Positions 37,741 to 46,609 of a DNA stretch of 64,000 nucleotides are shown here, one piece after another. The number at the start of each line of letters is the position of its first letter. Positions within the stretch are counted from its first letter, which is position 1. Below the pieces are notes generated by a model that worked only from the letters and a program-made list of their open reading frames with translations, searched no databases and had not been told where the DNA came from. This DNA is from Bog-756 sp963837805 (GTDB lineage Bacteria > Actinomycetota > Acidimicrobiia > Acidimicrobiales > RAAP-2): NCBI GenBank assembly GCA_963837805.1, contig CAWIOU010000023.1, positions 248,001-312,000 of the forward strand. The letters run 5' to 3'. Both the position numbers and the translations under genes were made by a program.

Positions 37741-38421
37741 GTGCGCATCCCGCGTTCGCTTCCGGCTGTCGGTCTGTCCATCGGGGTGAGCGCGGTGGCC
37801 CTGGTGGTCTTCCAGCCCTCGGCCACGCTGGCCGGGGCCTCGGGAGCGCCGGGCAACCGCCAGCCGGACTCGGCCGGGAAGACGGCCGCCCAGGTCGGGG
37901 CGCGGCTCCTCATCGACAACCTGTCGGCTCCTTCGCCGTCGACCCCGTCGGCCAAGGGGAACGCCACCGTGGGCTCGGTGACCATCGCCCTGGCCTCGCT
38001 GCATCTGCATGCACCCGTCCCCCGTCGTCCTACGCCCCGGCCCCCGGTGGTGGCGGCGCCGGTCACCACGGCCCCGGTGACCACGGTGGCGGCGCCGACG
38101 CCCCCCGCCGCACCGGCGACACCGACCCCGGTGGCACCGCCGGCTGCTCCTGTCGCTCCGGCTCCGGTCGGCCCGACCAGCCCCAGCCCGGCCGTGTGGG
38201 CCGAGCTCCGGGAGTGCGAATCGGGCGACAACTACACCATCGACACCGGCAACGGGTTCTACGGGGCCTATCAATTCGCCGAGCCGACCTGGCTCGGACT
38301 GGGGTACTCGGGCTTCCCCAACCAGGCTCCGCCCGCCGTCCAGGACCAGGCGGCTCAGCGGTTGCAGGCCATGGACGGCTGGGGCCCGTGGCCCGGGTGC
38401 TCGGCCAAGCTCGGCCTCTGA
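37741..38421 (+). CDS. Rpf-like transglycosylase (secreted)
   Basis: A 226-residue exported cell-wall hydrolase of the resuscitation-promoting factor type. GTG start 37741, signal peptide with core AVGLSIGVSAVALVVF, then a long Ala/Pro/Val/Thr linker (residues ~95-150) and a C-terminal lysozyme-like domain: WAELRECESGDNYTIDTGNG (catalytic Glu) and YGAYQFAEPTWLGLGY. Rpf proteins cleave peptidoglycan and stimulate growth of dormant actinobacteria. Upstream, TAGAAT at 37675 is a plausible -10 element, but a -35 is not clear; no c-di-AMP riboswitch is recognised in the 203-base gap. Confidence 0.88.
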   Translation: MRIPRSLPAVGLSIGVSAVALVVFQPSATLAGASGAPGNRQPDSAGKTAAQVGARLLIDNLSAPSPSTPSAKGNATVGSVTIALASLHLHAPVPRRPTPRPPVVAAPVTTAPVTTVAAPTPPAAPATPTPVAPPAAPVAPAPVGPTSPSPAVWAELRECESGDNYTIDTGNGFYGAYQFAEPTWLGLGYSGFPNQAPPAVQDQAAQRLQAMDGWGPWPGCSAKLGL

Positions 38422-38431
38422 CCGCCTGGCC

Positions 38432-39670
38432 TCAGCCGAACTGCTCGTCCAACCAGTCGAAGGTCACCTGGGCCGAGAGCCGGATGTTGTCGGACTGGCA
38501 GTGGGTCGACGCCCCGTCCTCGGCGGTGAACACGACCGGGGTGACCGGGCCGCCGGTCCCGCCGACGAACGCCTCGAACTGCGCCCGCGGCTCGGGCCCC
38601 TCACGGTCGCCGATCATGGCCAACGCCGGGCAGCGGACCGACGACACCATGCCGTCCAGCCGGTAGGAACCCATGGCCTCCCGCCAGGCGTGGAACGAGG
38701 GCACCCCGAACCGGTAGCAGATGGCCCCGATCCCCCACTGCATCTGGCGGGGCATCAGGTCCTCGGGGACGCCGGTGACGTCCTCGGGCCGGATGTCACG
38801 GGTCATCCGGTACACGTCGGCACCTACCCATGCCTCCATGTACCGGCTCATGTCCACGATCGGCGGATCGGCCACCAGGGCGCCCACCCTGTCGTCGGTG
38901 GCCGCGCTGCGGGCGGCGAAGTAGGAACCGAAACTCTGACCGGCCAGGGCCAGCCGGTCGGAGTCGACGCCGGGGAGGCCGGCGAGGTGGTCGATCACCG
39001 CGGCGATCGGCACCTCGTAGTCGGGTCGGAAGGTCATCTGCGGGTTGACCCGCATACAGCCGGGTTGGCCGGGACCGTCGAAGACGAACACGTTCCATCC
39101 GCGTTCGGCTCCGGGGGCACCCAAGTGGAAGTAGAGCTCCTCGGCACTCGAGTCGAACCCGCCCACCCCCACCAGGGTGGGGAGGGGATGGTCCGTCCCC
39201 GTATCGGCACCGGCCGGGCGGACCAGGTAGCCGGGCAGTGTCCCACCGTCGTAGGGCACCTCGATCCGCTCGACCGGAGGATCCCCGAGTGCCGATCCGT
39301 CGGCGAAGCAGGCCTGGCTGCGTTCGCCCATGCGGTGCGACCCCCCGCTGACCGCGTCGGCGTAGTACTCGGCGGTGCGGTAGTAGGTGGACGCCCGCAA
39401 CAGGTGGTCCTTGGCGCTGACCCGGCGCCCTGCCTCCAGACAGGCCCGCCCCCGGTCCTCCACCCGCCGGGCCAGGCGCTCGAAGGCGAGGGCCCAGCTG
39501 CGCGGGCTCCCGTCGGTGATCTCGGCCGCCACGGCCAGGCACTCACCCACCGTCGAGCCTCCGTAGTCGGCCACGCCCATGGCCCGGATCAACTGGTAGT
39601 CGAACTCATCGTCCCGGAAGCCCTCCACGCGGACGGCGCTGCGGACGACATCGGAGTCTTCGAAGGACAC
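38432..39670 (-). CDS. Alpha/beta hydrolase (FrsA/DUF1100-like)
   Basis: A 412-residue hydrolase: an N-terminal helical part (~1-140), then an alpha/beta fold with nucleophile elbow RLALAGQSFGSYFAARSAA (GxSxG) and a C-terminal His in GASTHCQSDNIRL. The layout matches the FrsA/2,6-dihydropseudooxynicotine hydrolase group; the substrate is unknown. The GTG at 39670 is the preferred start because extension to the ATG at 39760 would overlap the start of the divergent nitrilase-family gene. It converges on the rpf gene. Confidence 0.82.
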   Translation of the reverse strand: MSFEDSDVVRSAVRVEGFRDDEFDYQLIRAMGVADYGGSTVGECLAVAAEITDGSPRSWALAFERLARRVEDRGRACLEAGRRVSAKDHLLRASTYYRTAEYYADAVSGGSHRMGERSQACFADGSALGDPPVERIEVPYDGGTLPGYLVRPAGADTGTDHPLPTLVGVGGFDSSAEELYFHLGAPGAERGWNVFVFDGPGQPGCMRVNPQMTFRPDYEVPIAAVIDHLAGLPGVDSDRLALAGQSFGSYFAARSAATDDRVGALVADPPIVDMSRYMEAWVGADVYRMTRDIRPEDVTGVPEDLMPRQMQWGIGAICYRFGVPSFHAWREAMGSYRLDGMVSSVRCPALAMIGDREGPEPRAQFEAFVGGTGGPVTPVVFTAEDGASTHCQSDNIRLSAQVTFDWLDEQFG

Positions 39671-39758
39671 GGCACTCGATTCTGGGCGGACCCGGTCCCC
39701 GGTCCGGGGCCAGGGTCGACTGGGGTCATTGTGCCCGAAGAGCGGCCTACCCTGTGCC

Positions 39759-40700
39759 ATGCGCGTCGCCGCCGTCCAGACGACCGCGGGATCCCACCGC
39801 GGTCAGAACCTCGAGACCGCCGGTGCCCTGGTGGCCGAGGCGGTGGACGGCGGTGCCGAGCTGGTGGTGCTCCCCGAGTACTTCTCCGTGGCCGGCGACC
39901 CCGACTTCCTCCGGGGCCATGCCGAGACGCTGACCGGCCCCACCGTGACCTGGGCGTCCCACCTGGCCGGGCAGATGGGGATCTGGCTGCTGGCCGGCAG
40001 CTTCCCCGAACGGCCCACCCGTGGCGCGGGCCGGGACCCGCGCCTCTCCAACACCAGCTGTCTGATCGGCCCGAGCGGAGCGATGGAGGCGGTCTACCGC
40101 AAGATCCACCTCTTCGACGTGACGGTGAGCGGCGCCGGCTTCTGCGAGTCGGCCACCATGGCGCCGGGCCACGAGCTGGCGGTGGCGCCGTTGGCGCCGC
40201 CGGACGGGTCGGGCACGGCGGTGCCCGCCCTCGGTCTTTCGCTCTGTTACGACCTCCGGTTCCCCGAGATGTACCGAATCATGGCGCTGCGCGGGGCCAC
40301 GGTGATCGCCGTGCCCGCCGCCTTCACCGCGGTCACCGGTCCGTCCCACTGGGAGCTGCTGCTCCGGGCCCGAGCGGTGGAGAACCAGGTCTTCGTCGTC
40401 GGCGCGGCCCAGGTCGGCGTCCTGCCCGACGGGATGCCGTCCTGTCACGGCCACTCGATGATCGTCGATCCGTGGGGTTCGATCCTGGCCGAACGCACCC
40501 CAACCGACCAGGGGGTGGTCCTGGCCGACCTCGACGCCGGCCGCCAGGCGGCGATCCGTTCCGAGCTGCCGGTGCTGGCTAACCGCCGCCCCGACGCCTA
40601 CCGTTGGCCGGATGACGAAACCAGGGGCGACGGGACGACGGAACGACGAGAGCACACCGGGCCGCGCCACGGGCCCGGGAAGTCCGACGCCGGTGGGTGA
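39759..40700 (+). CDS. Carbon-nitrogen hydrolase (nitrilase superfamily)
   Basis: A 313-residue amidase-type hydrolase with the full Glu-Lys-Cys triad: AELVVLPEYFSVAGDP (Glu), MEAVYRKIHLFD (Lys), LGLSLCYDLRFPEMYR (Cys). The closest recognisable group is Nit1/Nit2-like omega-amidases and deaminated-glutathione amidases, also seen in the C-terminal FVVGAAQVG region. The last ~30 residues are charged and disordered. ATG 39759 begins MRVAAVQTT, the usual family start. It overlaps the following alpha/beta hydrolase gene by 89 bases if both called ends are right. Confidence 0.9.
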   Translation: MRVAAVQTTAGSHRGQNLETAGALVAEAVDGGAELVVLPEYFSVAGDPDFLRGHAETLTGPTVTWASHLAGQMGIWLLAGSFPERPTRGAGRDPRLSNTSCLIGPSGAMEAVYRKIHLFDVTVSGAGFCESATMAPGHELAVAPLAPPDGSGTAVPALGLSLCYDLRFPEMYRIMALRGATVIAVPAAFTAVTGPSHWELLLRARAVENQVFVVGAAQVGVLPDGMPSCHGHSMIVDPWGSILAERTPTDQGVVLADLDAGRQAAIRSELPVLANRRPDAYRWPDDETRGDGTTERREHTGPRHGPGKSDAGG

Positions 40701-41559
40701 CGGACAGGAGCCGGCGGGGGCGCCACCGTTCGAAGTGGGATTCCTCGACGTTGAGGGGTCACAGCTCTACTACGAGATCCACGGCCACGGTCCCCGCGTG
40801 TTCGTGTTCATCCACGGGATCCTGATGGACTCCAACATGAACCGCCGCCTGGCCACCGATCTGGCCGCCATCGGCCATCGGGTGATCCTGCTGGACATGC
40901 CCGGTCACGGCCGTTCGGACAAGCCCGACCGGGCCTCGTTCCACCGCATGGACACCTACGCCGAACACGTGGTGGCGCTGCTGGATCACCTCGGGATCGA
41001 GACGGCCGTCATCGGTGGCGTCTCCCTGGGGGCCAACGTCAGCCTGTTGGTCACCGCCCTGGCCCCGGAACGGGTCGAGGGCCTGGTCCTCGAGATGCCG
41101 GTCCTCGAGTGGGCCGTGCCCGCCGCCGCCATCACCTTCGTGCCCATGCTGTTGGCCGTCCACTTCGCCCGCCCGTTGGTCAGGCGCACCGCCTCGTTGT
41201 TCCGCCGACTCCCCCGCACCGGCATCGGGGCCCTCGACAGCGTGATGAACTCGCTGTCCAACGATCCGGTCGAAACGGCCGCGGTGCTCCACGGGATCCT
41301 GGCCGGTCCGATCGCCCCGACGGTCGGCCAGCGAGCGGCCATGGACGTCCCGGCGCTGGTGATCGGCCACCGGGTGGACCGAATCCACCCCTTCCACGAC
41401 GCCGAGCAGTTGGCCCGACGGCTGCCGCAGGGACGGCTGATCCAGGCCAACTCGGTCATCGAGCTGCGGATGCACCCCGAACGGCTGACCGCCGAGATCG
41501 CCCAGTTCCTCGACGACGTGTGGGAACCACCCTCCAATGAGGACCGGAAGGTCGGCTGA
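40612..41559 (+). CDS. Alpha/beta hydrolase
   Basis: A 315-residue hydrolase with oxyanion loop RVFVFIHGILMDSNMNRRLA, acid-fold segment VILLDMPGHGRSDKPDR, nucleophile elbow TAVIGGVSLGANVSLLVTAL (GVSLG) and an Asp in GHRVDRIHPF; a His candidate is in ELRMHPERL. Substrate unknown. It overlaps the preceding nitrilase-family gene by 89 bases from ATG 40612; a GTG at 40693, in frame, would cut the overlap to eight bases and remove a low-complexity stretch, and may be the real start. The two genes form an operon. Confidence 0.82.
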   Translation: MTKPGATGRRNDESTPGRATGPGSPTPVGDGQEPAGAPPFEVGFLDVEGSQLYYEIHGHGPRVFVFIHGILMDSNMNRRLATDLAAIGHRVILLDMPGHGRSDKPDRASFHRMDTYAEHVVALLDHLGIETAVIGGVSLGANVSLLVTALAPERVEGLVLEMPVLEWAVPAAAITFVPMLLAVHFARPLVRRTASLFRRLPRTGIGALDSVMNSLSNDPVETAAVLHGILAGPIAPTVGQRAAMDVPALVIGHRVDRIHPFHDAEQLARRLPQGRLIQANSVIELRMHPERLTAEIAQFLDDVWEPPSNEDRKVG

Positions 41560-41604
41560 CCCGACACGACCGGTCCGGGACCTCCGGGCCCTCCCCGGGT
41601 CTGC

Positions 41605-42036
41605 CTACTCCTCGAGGTCCGGGCGGCGGTTGCGCTTCCGTTCGGAGAGACGGCGCTTCTCCTGCAGCCGGCGCTCTTTGGCCCCCCGCGACGGTCGGGT
41701 GGGACGGCGGGGCTTCTCGACATGAAGGGCATCGGCCACCCGGGAACGGAACCGCTCCACGGCCAGCTGCCGGTTCCGCAGCTGGGAGCGCTCGTCGTCG
41801 ACGGCGATCCTGATCTCGGGTCCCAGGCGCTCGAGGAGCCGGGCCCGCTGCCTCGGCCCGAGGCTCGGAGATCCGGCCACGTCGAAGCGGAGTTCGACCC
41901 TGGTGCTCACCTTGTTGGCGTGCTGGCCTCCGGGGCCACCGCTGGGAGTGAACCGGAACTGCAGCTCGGAGGCGGGAACGGCGAGGGACGATGACACCCT
42001 GATCCAGCCGGCCCGCTCATCGGGCACGGCCGTCAC
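41605..42036 (-). CDS. arfB: Alternative ribosome-rescue factor ArfB (GGQ protein)
   Basis: A 143-residue class I release-factor-like protein. The catalytic GGQ is in FTPSGGPGGQHANKVSTRVE, and the C-terminal tail is strongly basic (AKERRLQEKRRLSERKRNRR), the feature that lets ArfB enter the empty mRNA channel of stalled ribosomes and hydrolyse peptidyl-tRNA. No stop-codon recognition domain is present. GTG 42036 overlaps the stop of the FAH gene (GTGA), so translation is coupled. Confidence 0.9.
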   Translation of the reverse strand: MTAVPDERAGWIRVSSSLAVPASELQFRFTPSGGPGGQHANKVSTRVELRFDVAGSPSLGPRQRARLLERLGPEIRIAVDDERSQLRNRQLAVERFRSRVADALHVEKPRRPTRPSRGAKERRLQEKRRLSERKRNRRPDLEE

Positions 42037-42908
42037 CGGTCGGGCCCGTCGGTACCGGGCTCGTCGACCACCGGGTTGGTCAGCTCACCCACCCCCTCGA
42101 TGCGCACGGTCACCGAATCGCCGGCGGCCAGCCACCGCGGCGGGTCCTCCCCGGCGGCGGTGCCCGCCGGCGTGCCGGTGGTGATCAGCATGCCCACCTC
42201 GAGGGTGAACGCGGCCGACAGGTACTCGATCATCTGGGCACAGGTGAAGAGCATGTCGGTGGTGGTTCCGTCCTGACGAAGCTCACCGTTGACCCAGGTG
42301 CGCAGGGTCAGATCCTGCGGGTCCGCGATCTCGTCGGCCGTCACCAGCGCCGGGCCGGTGGGTCCGTGGGTGTCGAATCCCTTGCCCATCATCATGGTGG
42401 GCGAGCGCCACTGCCACTCCCTGACGCTCACGTCGTTGACCACGGTGTAGCCGGCAATTACGTCCAGGGCCCGATCGGCGGGCACATGGCGGCACCGGCG
42501 ACCGATGATCAGCCCGAGCTCCCCTTCGTAGTCGACCGTCGGAGACACCCGTGGGATCTCAATGGCCTGGCCCGGCCCGATCACGCACGTCGGTTGCTTG
42601 GAGAACCATGTCTGGAACTCAGGGCGTTCGTGCCCGATCTCGGCCAGGTGGGCACCGTAGTTGCGGGCGATGGCCAGAAACGAGGGCGGGTGCGCGACCG
42701 GCGCGGAGAGACGGGTGTCGGCCACCGCCAGTCGACGCGCTCGGCCGGCCGGTGCCCGCCGCAATGCCTCGCCGGCGTCGGCGCCCAGCGCCAGCAGCGC
42801 GATCATGTCGCCGGGCAGCCCGATGGCCGGATCGGTGAGGTCGATGATCTCGTCGCCGGCGACCAGTCCGGTGCGCGCCATGCCGTCGTCGATGCTGACC
42901 AGATGCAT
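42033..42908 (-). CDS. Fumarylacetoacetate hydrolase family protein
   Basis: A 291-residue FAH-fold hydrolase. Metal-binding residues: SPTVDYEGELGLIIGRR (Glu pair) and VVNDVSVREWQWRS (Asp), with the family stretch GKGFDTHGPTGPALVTADEI and TTGTPAGTA near the end. Members cleave C-C bonds in aromatic catabolism or decarboxylate oxaloacetate; this one's substrate cannot be told from sequence. It starts the minus-strand pair FAH-arfB and is divergent from the SDR gene. Confidence 0.9.
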   Translation of the reverse strand: MHLVSIDDGMARTGLVAGDEIIDLTDPAIGLPGDMIALLALGADAGEALRRAPAGRARRLAVADTRLSAPVAHPPSFLAIARNYGAHLAEIGHERPEFQTWFSKQPTCVIGPGQAIEIPRVSPTVDYEGELGLIIGRRCRHVPADRALDVIAGYTVVNDVSVREWQWRSPTMMMGKGFDTHGPTGPALVTADEIADPQDLTLRTWVNGELRQDGTTTDMLFTCAQMIEYLSAAFTLEVGMLITTGTPAGTAAGEDPPRWLAAGDSVTVRIEGVGELTNPVVDEPGTDGPDR

Positions 42909-42996
42909 GGACAGAACCTACCGGCCTCCCTGGGGCCCGGCCGGAACCCGAGCTGCGAACCGATCACCGGGCCGGTCCCGGTCCTACACTCGGGCG

Positions 42997-43767
42997 ATGG
43001 CCGATCCGATCTCCCCTTCTCCCCACACCCGTGACGACGACTTCTCGGGACAGACCGTCCTGGTCACCGGTTCATCATCGGGGATCGGAGCGGCCACGGC
43101 GCGTCTGTTCGCAGCCTGCGGCGCCACCGTGGTCGTGAATTCATCGACATCCGTCGAGGCGGGGACGGCGCTGGCCGCCGAGCTCCCCGGGGCCAGCTAC
43201 GTGCGGGCCGACGTCGCCGACCAGGACGACGCCCGGCGGTTGATCGACGAGGTGGTCGACCGCCACGGCCGCCTCGACATACTGGTCAACAACGCCGGGA
43301 CCACCGAGGTCATCTCCCACGCCGACCTCGACGCCGCCTCACCCGCCGTCTGGCGGCGCATCTTCGATGTCAACGTGTTCGGCACCTGGCAGGTCACCGT
43401 GGCCGCGGTCCCGCACCTCCGTTCGGCGGGGCGGGGTCAGGTGCTCAATGTGTCCTCGGTGGCGGGCGAGCGCCCCACGGGGAGCTCGGTCCCCTACGCG
43501 TGTTCAAAGGCGGCGCTCAGTCACATGACCAGGCTGCTGGCCAATTCGCTCGGGCCGGCCATCCGGGTCAACGCGGTGGCCCCCGGGTTGGTCGACACGC
43601 CGTGGACGGCCGACTGGGACCTGGTGCGCGAATTCGTCAAGGCGCAGGCTCCGCTCCAACGGACGGCCACGCCCGAAGATGTGGCCGACGTCCTCCTCGG
43701 CCTGGCCCGGTCGGCCTATGTCACCGGTGAGGTGGTGCTGGTCGACGGGGGCCTCCACCTCCGCTGA
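42997..43767 (+). CDS. SDR family oxidoreductase
   Basis: A 256-residue classical short-chain dehydrogenase/reductase. NAD(P) motif VLVTGSSSGIGAATARLF, structural ILVNNAGTTEVIS, catalytic Ser in VLNVSSVAGERP, Tyr and Lys in VPYACSKAALSH (YxxxK), and the C-terminal VTGEVVLVDGG. Because VNSST follows strand 2 it may prefer NADP (inference). ATG 42997 is the start; the open frame goes on upstream over the FAH gene without support. Confidence 0.92.
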   Translation: MADPISPSPHTRDDDFSGQTVLVTGSSSGIGAATARLFAACGATVVVNSSTSVEAGTALAAELPGASYVRADVADQDDARRLIDEVVDRHGRLDILVNNAGTTEVISHADLDAASPAVWRRIFDVNVFGTWQVTVAAVPHLRSAGRGQVLNVSSVAGERPTGSSVPYACSKAALSHMTRLLANSLGPAIRVNAVAPGLVDTPWTADWDLVREFVKAQAPLQRTATPEDVADVLLGLARSAYVTGEVVLVDGGLHLR

Positions 43768-43811
43768 GACTCGGGCCTCCGCTGAGACTCGGCCACCACG
43801 ATCGCGGCTCG

Positions 43812-44345
43812 TCACCACTCGTCGGCACCGAGCCTCCAGATGCCGTGGGGCGAGTCGGGGAGGCTGGACAGCACCCGCTCGTCGACCAGGGTGAGGCCCA
43901 GCCGGCGGGCCACCGCCTGCGAGCGTTCGTTTCCGGGATGGATCACGCTGAACACCTCGTCCGCCTCCATCTCCTCGAACGCGTAGGTGATCGAGCGCCG
44001 ACCCGCCTCGGTGGCATACCCCTTCCCCCAATAGGCGGGCCGGAGCGCCCATCCCACCTCCAAGCCCGGCCAGTCGGCCACCTCGGGCCGATGGAGGCCG
44101 GCCCGGCCCACGAACGCTCCGCTTGAGCGCTCGGTGACCGCCCACTGCCCCGAACCGCGGAGCTCCCACTGGCCCCGCCACTGGGCCATGCTCTGCCAGG
44201 CGTCACGGCGAGAATAGGTCCGCGGCAGGTTGAGCGATCTGTGCACCTCGGGCTCATTGTGCATGGCGGTGAACGCGTCGAGGTCCGCCTCCTCCAGTGG
44301 CCGCAGGACCAGGCGCTCGGTGGTCAAGATCGGGCATGCGGTCAC
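43812..44345 (-). CDS. GNAT family N-acetyltransferase (RimJ/RimL type)
   Basis: A 177-residue acetyltransferase. The start TTERLVLRPLEEADLDAF is typical of the RimJ/RimL group; the acetyl-CoA pyrophosphate loop is in AYWGKGYATEAGRRSITYAF (Q/RxxGxG/A-like), with VIHPGNERSQAVARRLG as motif B. The target is probably a small molecule or N-terminal amine. GTG 44345 is the start. It converges on the SDR gene. Confidence 0.9.
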   Translation of the reverse strand: MTACPILTTERLVLRPLEEADLDAFTAMHNEPEVHRSLNLPRTYSRRDAWQSMAQWRGQWELRGSGQWAVTERSSGAFVGRAGLHRPEVADWPGLEVGWALRPAYWGKGYATEAGRRSITYAFEEMEADEVFSVIHPGNERSQAVARRLGLTLVDERVLSSLPDSPHGIWRLGADEW

Positions 44346-44398
44346 CGGATCAGCCGGCCGTCCCCGAGAGCCCGGAGGACCCGGAGGACCCGGCCGAG

Positions 44399-44836
44399 TC
44401 AGACGAAAGTCGTGTCAATGGCCAACCCGGCCCGGAGCGTGCGGGTCACCGGGGTCCGGTCGGCGATCTCACCCAGGCGCGCCCGCTGTGCCTCCGACAG
44501 GTCCCCGGTCACATCGACGGTGCGCTCGACGCGCTCGACCTTGGTGGCACCGTCCCCGGTGCGGAGCAGGCGGGCCCGAACCTTCACCTCCCCGAGCGCC
44601 CAGCCCTTCCGGTTGGCGTACATCCGCAGGGTCGCGGCCGTGCACTGGACCAGGCCGGCCAGGAGCAACTGGTACGGGTTCGGTCCTTCGTCATCGCCCC
44701 CGACCTCGGGTCCTTCGTCGCCGACGAATTGATGACGGCCGGCGCGGATCTCGCCGCGGTAGCCCACCGAACTGGACACCGAGACCATGGCCACCGGGTG
44801 CTCGCCTTCGACGGGGGCGGCCTTGGCGCCGGTCAT
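44399..44836 (-). CDS. OsmC family protein
   Basis: A 145-residue Ohr/OsmC-fold protein with GPNPYQLLLAGLVQCTAATL (the active Cys) and a second, unpaired Cys not seen. The family contains organic hydroperoxide reductases and redox proteins; the lone Cys suggests a YhfA-like redox member rather than a full Ohr pair. ATG 44836 is used; further starts upstream lie in poorly coding sequence that overlaps the divergent region of the DUF4118 gene. Confidence 0.82.
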   Translation of the reverse strand: MTGAKAAPVEGEHPVAMVSVSSSVGYRGEIRAGRHQFVGDEGPEVGGDDEGPNPYQLLLAGLVQCTAATLRMYANRKGWALGEVKVRARLLRTGDGATKVERVERTVDVTGDLSEAQRARLGEIADRTPVTRTLRAGLAIDTTFV

Positions 44837-45038
44837 CGCCGATCCACGGCGACGCTGCCGGGCGCGGCCACGACGGCGTCCGACCTCCCGACCACCCACA
44901 GGACCTGACCATCCATCCCGCCTTCGTAGCACCGAAACCGTCGGCTGGTGTAACAGGCCCGTAAAAGTTTCGGAAGGTGACATCGGGAAGCGCAGACCTG
45001 TGCTTCTCAGCGGGCACGCACCGTGCCACAGTGGGAGC

Positions 45039-45902
45039 ATGGGCACGGTGACCAGACCAGAAAGCTGGCAGCAGGCGGAAGCCGACGAACCCGCCGAGTC
45101 GCATCGGCCCGGACCGCGGACCGACACCTGGATCATGCTGGCGGCCGTCGCCGCCCCGATCGCCGTCGCCACCGTCCTCATCCCCTGGCGCCACCACCTC
45201 GACACCGCCGACAACGCCCTGTTCCTCGTCGTGGTCATCGTGGCCGTGGCCAGCACGGGGAGGAGGCTGGCCGCGGCCGTGGCCGCCATCGTCTCCGCCC
45301 TCTCCTTCGACTTCTTCCTCACCCGTCCCTACCTGTCGTTCCGGATCACCCGACACTCCGACCTGATCACCGAGATACTCCTCGTGGTGGTGGGACTGGC
45401 CGTCGGCGAACTCGCCGCCCGCGGACGCCGTCACCGCGACGCGGCGTGGCAGGGTCGCCACGAGATGGCCCTGTTGCATTCGGTCACCGAGCTGGCTGCC
45501 ACCGGTCGCGATCCCCAGGTGGTGGTGGCCGTGGCCGCCCACGAGCTCGAGGAGCTGCTGTTCCTGCGCGGCTGCCGCTTCACCGCCCAGGACGTCGCCG
45601 GAGTCACGGCCCGGGTGACGCCCCGGGGGGAGGTGGTGGTCGGCCACGAATCCTGGTCGACCGGCGACCTCGGGCTCCCGACCCAGAACGTCGACCTCCC
45701 GGTGAGGAGCGGCGGGTGGCTGTTCGGCCACTTCCTCCTCGCCCCCACACCGGGAAAGCCGGTGTCCCCCGACCGGCTCCTGGTGGCGGTGGCCGTCGCC
45801 GACCAGGTGGGTGCGGCGCTGGCGGCCGACGAATCGCCCGACGGTTCGCCGGCGTCGGTCCGGCTGGGCCCGGCCCCGCCGCCCGAAGTCCCGACAACAT
45901 GA
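45039..45902 (+). CDS. KdpD-like membrane protein: DUF4118 plus GAF-like, no kinase
   Basis: A 287-residue protein with a four-segment membrane unit (about 31-50, 59-78, 82-96, 108-126) resembling the KdpD membrane domain (DUF4118; SFDFFLTRPYLSFRITR, VGLAVGELAARGRRHR), then a GAF-like domain to about residue 265 (LLHSVTELAATGRDPQVVVA). It has no HisKA or HATPase domain and no KdpD sensor. It could be a receptor partner or decoy for the nearby Kdp kinases (inference). GGGAG stands a few bases before the ATG. A lipoprotein gene follows; both converge on the kdp operon. Confidence 0.78.
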   Translation: MGTVTRPESWQQAEADEPAESHRPGPRTDTWIMLAAVAAPIAVATVLIPWRHHLDTADNALFLVVVIVAVASTGRRLAAAVAAIVSALSFDFFLTRPYLSFRITRHSDLITEILLVVVGLAVGELAARGRRHRDAAWQGRHEMALLHSVTELAATGRDPQVVVAVAAHELEELLFLRGCRFTAQDVAGVTARVTPRGEVVVGHESWSTGDLGLPTQNVDLPVRSGGWLFGHFLLAPTPGKPVSPDRLLVAVAVADQVGAALAADESPDGSPASVRLGPAPPPEVPTT

Positions 45903-45988
45903 CGTGCGCCCCCTTCGTCGGCGCTGGTTTCGCCTTTCCCGCTGGCCGGACACCACGATAGACAGCGACAGCGGTCCCGATCCCCACG

Positions 45989-46575
45989 ATGCAACCGATG
46001 CACCGCCCCTTCCGGAAGCTCTGCCCGGTGAGGCTCCGGAGAGTTGCCCGACTCCCGGCCGCGCTCGGCGTGGTCGCTGTGTGCGGCGCGGCCGTCGCCA
46101 TTGCCGCCTGCGGCGGTGAGATGTCGACCCCGCCGTCCAACGCGGGACAGAGCCCGACCTCCAACTCTCAGGCGCCGACGGCTTCTGCTCTGGTTGCCTA
46201 TCGCGACATGTGGGCCGGCCTCGTGACCGCAGCGGAGACCTCCGACTTCCAGTCGCCCCTCCTGGCCCAGCACGCCACGGGCACAGCGCTGACCCTTCTC
46301 GTGCAGGGACTGGCCCGCGACCAGCTGCACGACATCGTGACCCGGGGGATCACCCAACATCACCCGGTGGTGACCTCGCTCTCCCCCGCGGCCGCTCCGA
46401 ACCGGGCCACGGTCAACGACTGCTTCGACGACAGCCAATGGATCGAGTACACGACAGCCGGGAAGCGGGCCAAGAATGCCCCGGGGGACGACGGAAGACC
46501 ACCGCGGACCTGGCCAAGGTGGGCAGCACCTGGAAGGTCAGCGAGCTCACCGTGGAGGCCGTCGGCACCTGCTGA
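45989..46575 (+). CDS. Putative lipoprotein (frameshift as read)
   Basis: An exported protein of about 195 residues with a lipobox at AVAIAAC, residue ~40, after a basic, hydrophobic signal (AALGVVAVCGAAVA), followed by a Ser/Thr/Pro linker. The mature part carries LARDQLHDIVTRGITQHH and ATVNDCFDDSQWIEYTTAGK; the family is not recognised. The frame breaks at 46480-46490, a five-G run: one more G connects to a frame ending LAKVGSTWKVSELTVEAVGT. ATG 45989, ATG 45998 or GTG 46028 are all possible starts. It ends 34 bases from the convergent short kdpD. Confidence 0.68.
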
Positions 46576-46609
46576 CCATGGCGCCCGGCGTCACGGTGGG
46601 CGGGGGACT

